This document shows positions 1 to 9,850 of a stretch of DNA of 21,241 bases, one piece after another (position 1 is the stretch's first letter; each line of letters opens with the position of its first letter). The notes beneath the pieces were generated by a model, which did no database searches, was not told the DNA's origin, and was given only the letters and a program-made list of their open reading frames with translations. Position numbers and translations under genes: made by a program. This DNA is from Ophiothrix spiculata (lineage: Eukaryota > Echinodermata > Ophiuroidea > Amphilepidida > Ophiotrichidae): assembly GCA_000969725.1 (NCBI GenBank), contig JXSR01S007997.1. One strand, 5' to 3'.

Positions 1-1462
1 TCATCTGTGTCTGTATCTAGAGCATTCATATTATTGGTTTTATGCTATGTTTACTGCAAGTCAATGTAAACAAGACTATCGTCCTTAGTTATTCTCTGAT
101 AACACTCATATGACTTGATATGTCATCTGTTTCTTATAACTTTTCATGTTGTTTGTTTATGAGAGCATATCATGCATTCCTAATCAGATTTTAAGCATTG
201 CTGAATACATAATGTCATTGCTGTGGGGAAGTTGGAAATCCATTGGAGTGAAGTATATTTACTTAGAAGAGAAATGATAAAATAGAATTGTATTTTCAGC
301 AAAATTATTTTATAGAACAAGTTGTTCATTATGGGTAACCTTGATCATTGGTATCTTAGAATGACTGAAGTTGTGTATAAATGATATTATTATTTACGAA
401 GTATTCATGTTCAATCATTGGCCAGTCAAAAAAGTTTATTTCCATACAACCTCATTCCCAGAGTCACAGTTAGATCTAATCCTATATGGATTTATCATTG
501 AAATAGTTCTGTGCTGGCTATGAGACTATAGTATTACCCCTCTGCCTGCAGCCTCAAGATAACCAGTGCCTCAGGAATGATAAATTGTACTAGTTCATCT
601 CTTGACTGTATAGTATTTGTATAATACATTTGATCATGAGATAAAATCAATTTTGTATGTTAACATTTAGTTTTGGTTTGGATGATTTAATGTCATTAGG
701 TTTACAAGTCTAAATGACCTTTCAAAATTATCCCAGACTTGATAATGTCATCTGCATCAAGTGACTTTTTTGTCAGGCTGAAGAACATTACTAAGTATAT
801 CTGAAGTCCCATCACATGAAAGACATACAAGATTTGAAGCCTTTCTGATAAGCCTGCTTTGATAATACAATCTTACTGGTATGTATGGTTTGTGTGGGTG
901 TTGTGCTGAAATTCTTTAGTCTTTTATGTAGATCAATATCAACAAATCTGTTCGGTGATCAAAGTTTATCTTTTTTCACTGGATTGTGTGTCAGTAAACA
1001 ATTTAAATATGTCTTTTTAAAAGTTTTGTGTAAATCTGCATGGCTTTTTAAAATTGTACTACTGGGTATAATTGATACATGATCTGTTCAATCGAAATAT
1101 TAGATATGTGTGTTGTACTGGTTGTCATATTTGTGTAGGAATCTGGAAATTTTGGCCATTTATGAAAATAAAATAAAAAAAAGTACCATTTGGAGGGACA
1201 AAGAGAAAAGAAATATGTAGGAACAATTTTCAGAACAATATGAATTATAGGTCAATATAGGGCTTGATTCTCCTAGAAAAACTAGGAGAGCAAATACACC
1301 ATGTATCAAATGAAATAACTTGTATAGTTTGAAAGACAATTGATATCCTTCCCTGACCATGTTTGTGTTAGAATTTGGTGAATTCTACATACAATCTATG
1401 AGATTATATGTAAAATTTGTTTTTAAGTCTACCTGTACAAAACCATGTGTTTTTTATACATA

Positions 1463-1790
1463 AGGCAAAAAAAAAATAGTCTGTCTCAGCTTCCCGTGCG
1501 CATAGCTTTTAAAAATCCAAATTTAGCGCATTTCTTTGTTTTTTTAGGTTTTTGAGAGATTTTCATTTGTTTTCATCTTTTTTTCCTACTACTGGAAAAA
1601 AAGTTAAATAAACAGCCGCAAAAAAAAATAGTGGCTGAAAAATGCAATAAAAAAAAAGAGGGGGTATTTCCACATCCGCGTAGCCCTTTTTTACTAAAAA
1701 AAACCCAAAAAAAACCAACGCATAGTGCTTAGGGTTTTGACCTTAAGTAAGCTGAGACAGAGTTCTTTTTTTTTTTTTAGGGGGGGGGGC
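1463..1790. mobile_element. TIR element (MITE-like), only in copy A
   Basis: This 328-bp segment is missing at the matching site of copy B, near 15246. Its ends are imperfect inverted repeats: TCTGTCTCAGCTT at about 1480-1492 and AAGCTGAGACAGA at about 1749-1761. Outside each lies an A-run (left) or T-run (right), followed by GGC/GCC-like termini. A TA lies just outside each end (1461-1462 and 1792-1793), and the empty site in copy B reads CATAACCAT, so the target was probably TA. The right end carries a T-run followed by ten G. There is no open frame, so this is a non-autonomous DNA element. The superfamily cannot be assigned; TA targets suit Tc1/mariner and some others. Confidence 0.8.
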
Positions 1791-2555
1791 TTACCATACA
1801 ACTTTTTGTAAGTTTAAGTATAGCATAAGAAAGCATTGAATAAGACGTTTCGATTGCTTAAAATAAAGACATTTTGACTGTACATCCATTATCATGTATT
1901 TAGATACAAGGAACATTCAAGATTGAGATGTCAAACTTATCTAATAACCTGTTGACAGAGGCAACATTCTTGACATTGTTAGATTAGATGGGAAGTTCTC
2001 AGGAAGTATATCTGGAGCAAATTTAATAATCTGTCTGCAATTGTCGAGTCGAAGCTTTAAAATCTTTCTTGACTTCTTTATTCTATTTTGTAACAGATTT
2101 GTATTTGTCTGGGTTATTGACCTGATTCTGATTTGAAAAACATGAACACTCTTCAGCACAAGTTAAAGAAAATCTGTAAGTAATAATTTCAATCTATCAG
2201 ACAAGAAAGAACAACCCAATTTTCAAACTCTCAGTTACTTAGATGACAAAACTGTTGTATTGTATTTTGTATAAATTGTTTATTGTAGGTTTCTTATGAA
2301 AATGCTTAATAATTAGGCAATTGTTTATTATATATTTCAAACCTCCTCTTAATCCATTATAGAAACCCTGCAATTATTGGCACATTCCTTTGGCTCCGTG
2401 TTGACTTCTTTTTAAGGCACAATCAAATTTATGATACCTAATATTAGTTTTTCTGATACACCAAAGGATAATATAAAATAAGAATGTTTAGTTGTCTACA
2501 GTATAGCAAAATTACATATTTTTTCGACACAACTATCTCGTGTAAGATGAAACTC

Positions 2556-2870
2556 CAGACCATTATGCTGCTTTCATACTTGTGTAGTTTTGCAGCTTTG
2601 TTGCTGCGTGACGTATATTTTTTGCTAAAACTTGCCGCTTCCGGTTGTCGTAGCGGCAAAGCTACATGTTGCTAAGATAATCGATATCGGCAAAATGTTG
2701 CCGCACGACAAGAACTTTTGAGTTGAAATGAATTCAACTTTCAGAGCAACATGAAGCGGCAAATCTGAAAAGCAACAAAACCGCAAAGCTAAAAAAGTGT
2801 TAAAGGAAGCAAGCGACAGAGCTACAAAGCTGCAAAGCGACAATAAGTATGAAAGCAGCATTACTGTTGG
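2556..2870. mobile_element. Foldback MITE-like element, copy A
   Basis: About 315 bp whose two halves are inverted repeats of each other. ATGCTGCTTTCATACTT near 2565-2581 pairs with AAGTATGAAAGCAGCAT near 2846-2862, followed by matching TTTGCAGCTTTGT/ACAAAGCTGCAAA blocks. An inner pair contains TGCCGCTT and AAGCGGCA with GCAACATG words. The centre is AGTTGAAATGAATTCAACT. It is locally richer in GC than its surroundings. The same element sits at the same place in copy B (16525-16838), so it predates the duplication. Boundaries are approximate because no clear target duplication is visible. Open frames crossing it on both strands are artefacts of the palindrome. Confidence 0.7.
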
Positions 2871-3296
2871 GAAAATTTCTTCCAGTTTAAATCAGAATTT
2901 TATTCCTATAGGCCCTGTCCTATACTTCCAGATGCAGAGGATGTTTGTAATGAAAAACCCATTATCATTGTATACACTTTTATATTAAATATTACTTGAC
3001 TCTGTGGAAATTGACCTTCACAATAAACATTGAAATTTTATGTTTGGTATTAGCAATATTTTGAGTTTTCTTTTCTTTTCTTAGAATCGCACTATTCATT
3101 TGTATCAGTTGTATTTGTAGGCCAATATTGGTACCAGGTACTCTTTCAGGAATGATATTAATTAACAAGCACAAACTGCTCAAAGATACCCTTTCAATTT
3201 GATTTTCTTAGTGTATTTGCTGTAAGTGTCAGTATAGTAATGGTTGATTTTGAAAAAAGAGGAAAAACAAAGGTGTTGTATATATATGAGTTTGCA

Positions 3297-3389
3297 GATT
3301 CTCTATTTGTGATGGAATAGAGGGTTTTTTTTAAATATCAGAGTTCAATGGTTCATTAGTGCAGTTTCATTTTAAGAAACAAGATTTTG
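3297..3389 (+). repeat. 93-bp segment between 15-bp direct repeats
   Basis: The word ATATATGAGTTTGCA occurs at 3282-3296 and again at 3390-3404, bracketing a 93-bp segment. Copy B has the word once (near 17228) and lacks the segment. The segment (3298-3386) resembles a nearby block at 3546-3636, present in both copies, with roughly 11 substitutions and a 2-base indel. Either an insertion with a 15-bp target duplication occurred in A, or B lost the segment by recombination between the short repeats. Confidence 0.8.
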
Positions 3390-3545
3390 ATATATGAGTT
3401 TGCATAATGCAACAAGGACTATTTGTATATTTCAGTTCGGAAACACAAGATCCTTCTTCCAGCTAATAATCATCTTGTTATAAGATGGATCCTATTTGAT
3501 TGAAGGATACAAGCAAATGGCAACACATATTATTTGAATGATCAC

Positions 3546-3636
3546 ATTCTCTATTTGCGGTGAAATTGAGTTTTGCTTTCTTAAATATCAGAGTTCAGTG
3601 GTTTCTTAGTGCAGTTTCATTTTAAGAAACAAGATT
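3546..3636 (+). repeat. Partner of the 93-bp segment
   Basis: This block, from ATTCTCTATTTG to AAACAAGATT, is the diverged direct copy of 3298-3386. It is also present in copy B near 17388-17478. It is therefore the older of the two occurrences in this part of copy A. Confidence 0.75.
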
Positions 3637-3962
3637 GTAATTAACATGAGGTTAAATTTCAGTGTTTGTAGGCCAGGAGGTTAAAAAAGATAATTGCAGT
3701 CCTGGTACTTATTCTGCATTCTTGATTTTAATTTACAGAGAGAAGCTTCAATTTTGTTGTAAATCATTTGAGTTATGTTATAGTGTTTCTGTCACACTGT
3801 TGTCAGTAGGCTTGATTGATACAGTTATTCATAGACTTCAGTGTCTTTTGCAGGTTAAACAATTCATAACAATGACATATAAGAAGATGTGGACTTGGTT
3901 ATATCAATCTTGATACATGTTTTATGACATTGTTTCCTAAGGGACTAAGCCCTCATTTTTAG

Positions 3963-3987
3963 ACCTTTGCCTTAGCAAGGCAAAGGT
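3963..3987. repeat. Perfect 11-bp hairpin at the end of copy A
   Basis: ACCTTTGCCTT and AAGGCAAAGGT form an 11-bp stem with a 3-base AGC loop. It lies exactly where similarity to copy B fades; B has the degraded form TTTTGCTTCAGTAAGG. No T-run follows, and in this setting it is not a bacterial-type terminator. It may be the end of a dispersed repeat or a fragile breakpoint. Confidence 0.6.
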
Positions 3988-5350
3988 GTATACATATGGG
4001 GTTGGTGCGTCACGCTTAGAATTTGTATCTACTCTTTCATCATTTATCGTATGGTTGTGAAAATCGCCGTGTTGATGTGGTTCCGGGGGGGCGAGCAGGT
4101 TTCATTTATAGGAAATTTATTTACCCCAATATTTTATAAGTATTAATATTATGAAGTGTTTTGTACACATCTCTTCATCTACAGGATATATGGGACAATG
4201 TGATAGAGGCCAATGGGCCTTAAGATGACATTAATATTTCATAAGCTACTGCTTATGAAGGCTTAGATATTTATGTTTATGATATTTCTATATATCTAGT
4301 AGCTTAGGATTTTACATGAATATTCCAATAAACTAGCTTAGCTCTTTGTAAATAGTAGTGAGTATTCTGTATTTGATGAATTATTGAGATTAAAATGTGA
4401 TAGATACAAAATATAAAAAAGAGAAAACATTATCTGAGATCTCAAGTAATTGTGATACTTAAAGAGATTGTCTGAAGATAGCATACACTACATTTAAATA
4501 CTTTATATAAGAAATACAAAGGACTTAACAATGTAGAAGTGCAAACTATCAAATACACTAATATATTGAAAGGGAAAATATTTACTCAGAGAAAAGAGAA
4601 TAAAACATGTCAGCATGTCTGATGTTATAAATGACAACATGGATAGTATGCAGCAGCAATCAGACTTACTCCATTGGATAATTTGAATTATCCAGCAAGT
4701 TTGAGGGAGCATTAAGAAATCATATAGGTTTTTGATGGTGTTTGATTAAATGCTTTTTTGTTTTATGAAAAATAGTTAATACCTTTGGTTTTAAATAGAA
4801 GCTGGTAAATGATCACTGGGAAAATGTACTATTATTGTTTCTATATTTCCGCTTGGATGTGCTTAGATGAGATACTGGATTCTGAATGCACCTAGGTGCC
4901 ATTGAATGGACCAGAATTACAATCAATACCAATTACAATTTTCTTTACAAGTAAAAAGTGATTCTAAACTTGTTGAAAGAAAGTGGTTTTATTCTATAAA
5001 TGTTAAAGTAGCTTGGCTGCACTTTCCCATTAGAGTCATGTGTGGTAATGAAATTCTCATTTTAGGTAGTGTCAATAAACTACTTTACAAATGGGTTCTA
5101 TGATAAACACAATTTCTTTAACCAAAATTTCATTGTTAGATAAAAGCATTTCATAGTCTGTAAAGTCCAATACTGTTTTGTTCTTAGCCATATGGTAAAT
5201 GACAAAATATACTTACCACATGATCCAGTAGCTGGGGGTGGTTTTGTGTGCAGGTGAGGCCCCCAAAATCACCCTTCATTTTCAGTTAGTGGACCACCTG
5301 GGGTTGAAAAAAATCGAGGGTGTTCATGCTGTAACCCGGCACTAAGTGAG
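3988..5350. other. Gene-free stretch
   Basis: AT-rich sequence with no recognisable gene. I see a 9-bp hairpin TTCATAAGC-TACT-GCTTATGAA at 4238-4259, a G-run near 4084-4092, and a short GC-richer patch with CAGGTG/CACCTG and GGGGG/CCCCC words at about 5232-5300 just before the large inverted repeat. Open frames at 4503-4712 (minus) and 4906-5103 (plus) show no known motif, and I do not call them genes. Confidence 0.6.
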
Positions 5351-5674
5351 AAATTCAAAATGGCCGCCAAAACACTATATTTTCATTACAATGGCTTAAA
5401 AGCAAATTGTAAAAAACCTTATGGCCATAGTTTTTATTGGAAAAAGTTTCTTGAGCTATAAGAAGTATGTTTGGCTCAAAATTAAGTCATGCACATGTTT
5501 CAAAATCAAAATGGCCGCCGAAATAGGGTATTTTCATTCAATTCAGTAAAAACAGCCTTTAAAATAGCTAATAATACAAATAATTATCTGAAAATAACAT
5601 TTAGGGTTACAGCAAGGCCATTTGTTCCCTGATTATGTCGTTAAAATGTTTAAATTTAAAATCATGCCCATATC

Positions 5675-6440
5675 GAGATCCAAAATGGCCGCTAAAATAC
5701 ATTTTTATGCACAAAAATGGGTTAGAGAGACTTTGAAACAGTACCAAAACACAAAATATTGCAAAATAATTAATGGAAAAATGGCTTTGACGATTACAAC
5801 AGACATGTTTCTTTCCACATTAGGTTGCTAACATGTTCAAATTTTGAAATGGCCCCCATAACGAGATCCAAAATGGCTGCCAAAATACATATTTATGCGC
5901 AAAAATGTGTTAAAGAGACTTTGAAACAGTACCAAAACACAAAATATTGCAAACTTATCAATGGAAAATGGCTTTGAGGATTACAACAGACATGTTTCTT
6001 CCCAAATTAGATTATTAAACATGTTCAATATTTGAAAAGGCTCCCATAACGAGATCCAAAATGGCCGCCAAAATCAATTTTATGCGCACAAATGGGTTAA
6101 AGACTAATAGAGAGACTTTGAAACATTACTAAAACACAAAATATTTGAAAATAATCAATGGAAAATGACTTTGAGGATTACAACAGACATGTTTCTTCCT
6201 TAATTAGATTGTTAACATGTTCAAAATTGGAAATAACGCCAATAATGAGATCCAAAATGGCACCAAAATACATTTTTATGTACAAAAGGGGTTAGAGGCA
6301 TTTCGAAACAGTATCAAAACACAAAACGTTCAAAATATTCAATGGAAAAAGGTTTTGAGGGCAAAAAATAGTAGCATTTCTTTTCAAATAAGGATGTTAG
6401 CTTGTTTCAATGAATTTTAGGCACAACTATGGTTTAAAAT
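5675..6440 (+). repeat. Tandem ~188-bp subrepeats in the left arm
   Basis: Units starting GAGATCCAAAATGGC begin at 5675, 5863, 6051 and 6247, giving periods of 188, 188 and 196. Each contains GGGTTA-AGAGACTTTGAAACA, a CAAAACACAAAATATT block, ATGGAAAA(T)GGCTTTGA, ACAGACATGTTTCTT, and a terminal TGTTCAAATTTTGAAATGGCCCCCATAAC-like block. Further diverged or deleted units follow at about 6440-6570, 6573 and 6846. Two looser units with AAAATGGCCGCC at 5357 and 5508 precede them. The array seems to have grown by unequal exchange. Confidence 0.85.
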
Positions 6441-7199
6441 GACTTATGGTATCAAAAACATCTAATGTTCAAAATAATTGATAGCAAATGGCTTTGAGGG
6501 TAAAAATAAGGTAATTTCTTCCCAAATAAGGGTGTTAGCTTGTTTCAAATTCATCATGGAGCCTGTACTTATGAGATCCAAAATGACCACTGAAATACGA
6601 TTTTAGGCACACAAATGGGTTAAGATGACTTTAAAACAGTACCGAAAACACCATATGATTCAAAATATTCAATGGAAATTAGCTTATGGTATACAAAAGA
6701 CACCTGTCTCCTCAAAAGTATCAACGTGATCAAAAACGTTAAATGCTCAACACAATTTAGTGGATTTGAAGGTTGAAATAGACTTATTTATCCCCAAATT
6801 AGATTGGTACGTCCATGTTCAAGGTTTCAAAATGGCGCCTGTAACGAGATAGAAAATGGCTACCGAAAGTTTATTAATGTAATGGTTAAAATGGAAACTT
6901 TGTTCACCATATTAGGTTGCTGATGTGTAAAATTTTAAAATGACGCCCATACTGGGATGATAAATGGAAACAAAAACATGTTTTCATGCACAAAAAGCCT
7001 ATTATTAAACTTAAAGTGTCTGACTTCGAACAATATCAAAAACATTAATTGCTTAAAATACTCAATTGAAAATGACTTTGAAGGTTACAAGGTTGTAACA
7101 TGTTTTCTTAAACATGGAACAATTTCATTTGAGGATATATGTGTTGGTTGCAACCTTCGAAGCCTGTTTCTGTTATTTGTTTTGAAAATTTAGCATTTT

Positions 7200-7680
7200 T
7201 GATACTGTTTGAAGTGGCGAAAAATAATTTTTGTGCAAGAAACACAATTTTGGCGGCCATTTTGGATCTCTTTTCGGGTGCAGTTATGAATTTTGAACAT
7301 GTTAACAATTTCATTTTGTGTGACACCTGTCTGATGTAATCTTCAAAACCAATTTTTATTGATCATTTTGAATCATTTGGTGTTTTTAATACTGTTTCAA
7401 AGTCTCTTTAACCCATTTTGCACTAAAAATGTATTTTGGCGGCCATTTTGGATCCTGTTACGGACTCCCTTTTAGATTTTGAACACGCTAACAATCTAAT
7501 TTTGGGAGAAACGTGTATGTTATAATCCTCAAAAGTTATTTTCTATTGATTATATTGAATATTTGGTGTTTTTAATACTGTTTCAATGTCTCTAACCCAT
7601 TTTTGTGCATAAAAATGTATTTTTAACACATTTTTTAGAATAAAAATGCATTTTGGCGGCCATTTTGTTTTTTTTATACG
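7200..7680 (-). repeat. Inverted subrepeats in the right arm
   Basis: The same units appear on the minus strand, marked by GGCGGCCATTTTG words at about 7252-7264, 7439-7450 and 7655-7667. More distant ones lie at 7831 and 8181 in the outer portion. The two best units are about 186 and 217 bp apart. The reduced number relative to the left arm makes the palindrome asymmetric. Confidence 0.8.
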
Positions 7681-7882
7681 GGCATGATTTTGAATTTAAA
7701 CATTTTAATGATATTGTTATGGAACAGATGATCTCGCTGTAACCCTAAATGTTATTTTCTTATAATTATTTGTAATATAAGCCATTTTACAGGCTGTTTT
7801 GACCAAACGAATGAAAATATGTTGTTTTGTCGGCCATTTTGAATTAGAAACATGCGTATGACTTAATTTTGAGCCAAATATA

Positions 7883-8079
7883 CTGTAAAGCATGAAAATT
7901 TCGCTAGCATTTTAATTTCGCTAGTATCACAATTCGCTAAATTAAAATGCCGCTAAAATAATTGTTATCAAAGCATTGAATAGCAAGATGATTCAAATTA
8001 GTGAAATTAAAATGCACCCAAAAAGTGAAAGTTTCCAATTCGCTAAATTTTAATGCTGTGAAATTAAAGTGCTTTACAG
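7883..8079. mobile_element. 197-bp TA-flanked MITE inside the right arm
   Basis: The ends CTGTAAAGC and GCTTTACAG are perfect inverted repeats, with looser subterminal matches (GCATTTTAATTTCGC versus AGCATTAAAATTTAGCG). TA lies on each side (7881-7882 and 8080-8081). The opposite palindrome arm near 5461-5475 shows the empty site: its reverse complement reads GCCAAACA-TA-CTTCTT, while here it reads GCCAAATA-TA-[element]-TA-CTTCTT. This fixes both boundaries and the TA duplication. The interior repeats the words TTCGCTA/TAGCGAA and AAATTAAAATGC. No coding capacity. Confidence 0.92.
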
Positions 8080-8197
8080 TACTTCTTTTAGCTCCAGAAG
8101 CTATTTTTTAATAAAAACAGTGGCCATAAAGTGTTTTACAATTTGCTTTTCAGCCATTGTAATGAAAATATAGTGTTTTGGCGGCCATTTGAAATTG

Positions 8198-9328
8198 AAA
8201 TAATGGAGTCTTATACAGTAGCTTTTTAGTAAAGAGTGATGAACACTATGACTTATGCATACAGGCCATAACCTTTGCCTTTACGTCAGCATTTCCTTTT
8301 TCATGAACCTTATGTTTCAGTTTGTTTAATTTAAGTATCTTATTATTAGTCAAGTTTCTAAATTTATGACAATGGCATAATTAATTAACATGCTTCCCAT
8401 TAAATGGAAGTCATAGTTATTAGTTATCCAATATCACTCAGGCCAACTCATACGTATTAGGTTGACTTTAAGGTTGATCTCATGTAGTGAATTGTTTGCC
8501 CAACAAGCATTGACTAATGTTGGCCTGCAGCTTAATATGTCCAGTCTTTGGTGATAATTTCTGTATTTTTTCTACCCAACAAATAAAAAATGCAAGTGCC
8601 CAACATAATATACTCGAAGCAATTCATCCCAGAAGGAAAATCACAAATTTGTTTGTTAGAATTATAAGTGCTTGCAAGTCAACTGTACCAATTGAACCAC
8701 ACTTTTTTTAAAAATTTTGTAAGTATCTATTTTCTGATTAGTTTGTGACTTGACTTAAATTTATCGCATTTTGGTGCCTCTGCGATATTATCTTTTTTTT
8801 CTATTGTCTCTGTATTTATAATGATTAGTGTGTAATATTGATTCTTGTTATTTTTGTTGATTTTGCCAAATAAACAAGAAAGAAAGGCACAAATAGCAAG
8901 ATAGTTAAACCTTCAATTGGACTGAAAATAATGACCTTTAAAAGTGCAAAAACAAATTAAGTGAAAATTATCAATATTCTGTTTTGTGAGCTCACCTAGT
9001 TATCTATGTGTTTATTGTCAACATAAATGGAACATTCACCTTGTATTCAGTTGAAATATAAAACCTTTAATTAATTCCATGTGACATACATGTTGGATTT
9101 AATTACTAAAAGATGATCAGGCACAATGTGCCCATGCAAAGTAATTAGATAGCATTAACAGTGGGATCAAACTCAACCACTTTGTTTGTGATGATTAGGC
9201 CGAAAAAAGAAACAAATGTGTTTCTTGTACCATGTCTGAAAATTGCAATTTTGGTTGTGTATTTTTTGTTTTTCAACTTCTTTACCAACTGATTGTTCAA
9301 TTTGACATGATGACAAGCATTTCCTATA
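8198..9328. other. Gene-free stretch
   Basis: AT-rich sequence. I see no gene, RNA or inverted-repeat element I can support. The frame at 8517-8711 has no recognisable domain. A T-rich run and an AATAAA word near 8770-8880 look loosely like a retroelement 3' end but give no firm basis for a call. Confidence 0.6.
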
Positions 9329-9336
9329 GCAGGCTG

Positions 9337-9598
9337 CAGTGGCGTAGCCAGGTTTGCAAAAGTCGGCAGGGCCACTATAAAGATGAACCGACAGAATTGT
9401 ATTGACCATGCAAGCAGAGCAAAGGAAGTGAGCAGAGTGAATTACGGGTGGGGTCCAGGGACATGCCTTAGGGCCCCTGCTTAGGGTCCAGGAGCTATTT
9501 GACACACTGTAGAAAGGCTAAACCGTCACTGGCAGGCAGTCTACGGCCGCTCGGACCAATCGACTGTTTATGCGGTATCCCCCTCAGCTACGCCACTG
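9337..9598. mobile_element. hAT-like MITE, 262 bp
   Basis: The left end CAGTGGCGTAGCC and right end AGCTACGCCACTG are inverted repeats. They are flanked by an 8-bp duplication with one mismatch: GCAGGCTG at 9329-9336 and ACAGGCTG at 9599-9606. CAGTGG-type termini and 8-bp targets are the signature of the hAT superfamily. The interior is GC-richer than its surroundings and has no transposase frame. Frames at 9173-9505 and 9499-9768 cross the element edges and are not genes. Confidence 0.88.
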
Positions 9599-9683
9599 AC
9601 AGGCTGAACGATTTCATATTTTATTTTCCTTTCTTTTTCCAAGAGGAGAGGAATCTACTTACTGTAGATTCCCCGACTATTGA

Positions 9684-9850
9684 CGTTTTTTGTTTTTTTA
9701 TTTATTTACACATATATCTTTACCATGATGGCATACACACAATGTGCGGTGGTGCATTCAAGGCTTAAGAAAGACAAAGCAGATTTTACAAAATATATTC
9801 AAATACAAAGAAAATACAAATACACTATAAAAAGTAATGAAGACTAAACA
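9684..9850 (-). mobile_element. Possible retroelement 3' end
   Basis: Read on the minus strand, this stretch ends in a GTAAATAAATAAAAAAACAAAAAACG-like A-rich tail. It is preceded by a moderately GC-containing block with GCACCACCGCACATTG and CATCATGGTAAAGATATATG. That layout suits the 3' end of a truncated LINE or SINE. There is no reverse-transcriptase frame and no target duplication I could fix. This is a weak call. Confidence 0.25.

Larger units (their letters stand above)
14..3980 (+). repeat. Long direct repeat, copy A
   Basis: This block is the same sequence as 13790-17840, in the same orientation and order. It starts with the shared word TATCTAGAGCATTC at 14 and 13790. It ends near the shared GGGACTA(A/C)GCCCT at about 3940 and 17800, fading out by ~3980. 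In the first 127 aligned bases I counted 5 differences. Three larger indels separate the copies: a TIR element at 1463-1790 and a 93-bp segment at 3297-3389 are only here, and a 507-bp element is only in copy B. Short open frames inside (for example 885-1082 and 3662-3913) are not kept as frames in copy B, so I read the block as non-coding. Copy A may extend left of the window. Confidence 0.95.
5351..8197. mobile_element. Foldback-like giant inverted repeat with subrepeat arms
   Basis: The left arm (about 5351-7090) and right arm (about 7140-8197) are reverse complements in matching order. The outer ~320 bp pair closely: TCATTACAATGGCTTAAAAGC at 5383 pairs with GCTTTTCAGCCATTGTAATGA near 8144. 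Further in, both arms hold diverged tandem units with GAGATCCAAAATGGCCGCC and CAGACATGTTTC words. The left arm has more units than the right, so the arms are unequal. The apex is near 7090-7140, with GTTACAA-GG-TTGTAAC at 7084-7099. No transposase frame is visible. Long inverted repeats made of subrepeats are the hallmark of foldback elements (FB of Drosophila, TU of sea urchin); membership is inference. No target duplication could be fixed. Confidence 0.75.

Noticed and set aside
1160..1360. Minus-strand hydrophobic 66-codon frame, also seen in part in copy B (14912-15094)
   Set aside because: The shared residues follow from ~96% identical DNA. Start and end differ between copies and no known domain is visible.
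1740..1790. G-quadruplex at the G10 run
   Set aside because: A single G-run lacks the four separated tracts needed for an intramolecular quadruplex.
3662..3913. 83-codon plus frame with a splice-like TTTTGCAG near 3846
   Set aside because: Copy B has indels and a different T-rich sequence at the same place, so the frame is not maintained.
3963..3987. Rho-independent terminator
   Set aside because: No T-run follows the stem, and the surrounding DNA is eukaryotic repeat sequence.
5351..8197. CRISPR-like array
   Set aside because: The repeats are ~190 bp, diverged, and arranged as a palindrome, with no short constant repeat and spacer pattern.
8770..8890. Retroelement 3' end suggested by a T-rich run and AATAAA
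   Set aside because: AATAAA is frequent by chance in AT-rich DNA. No tail, target duplication or coding remnant supports it.
9173..9505. 110-codon minus frame, the longest in the window
   Set aside because: It runs across the left boundary of the hAT-like MITE into unrelated flank, so it is a chance frame in GC-richer repeat DNA.
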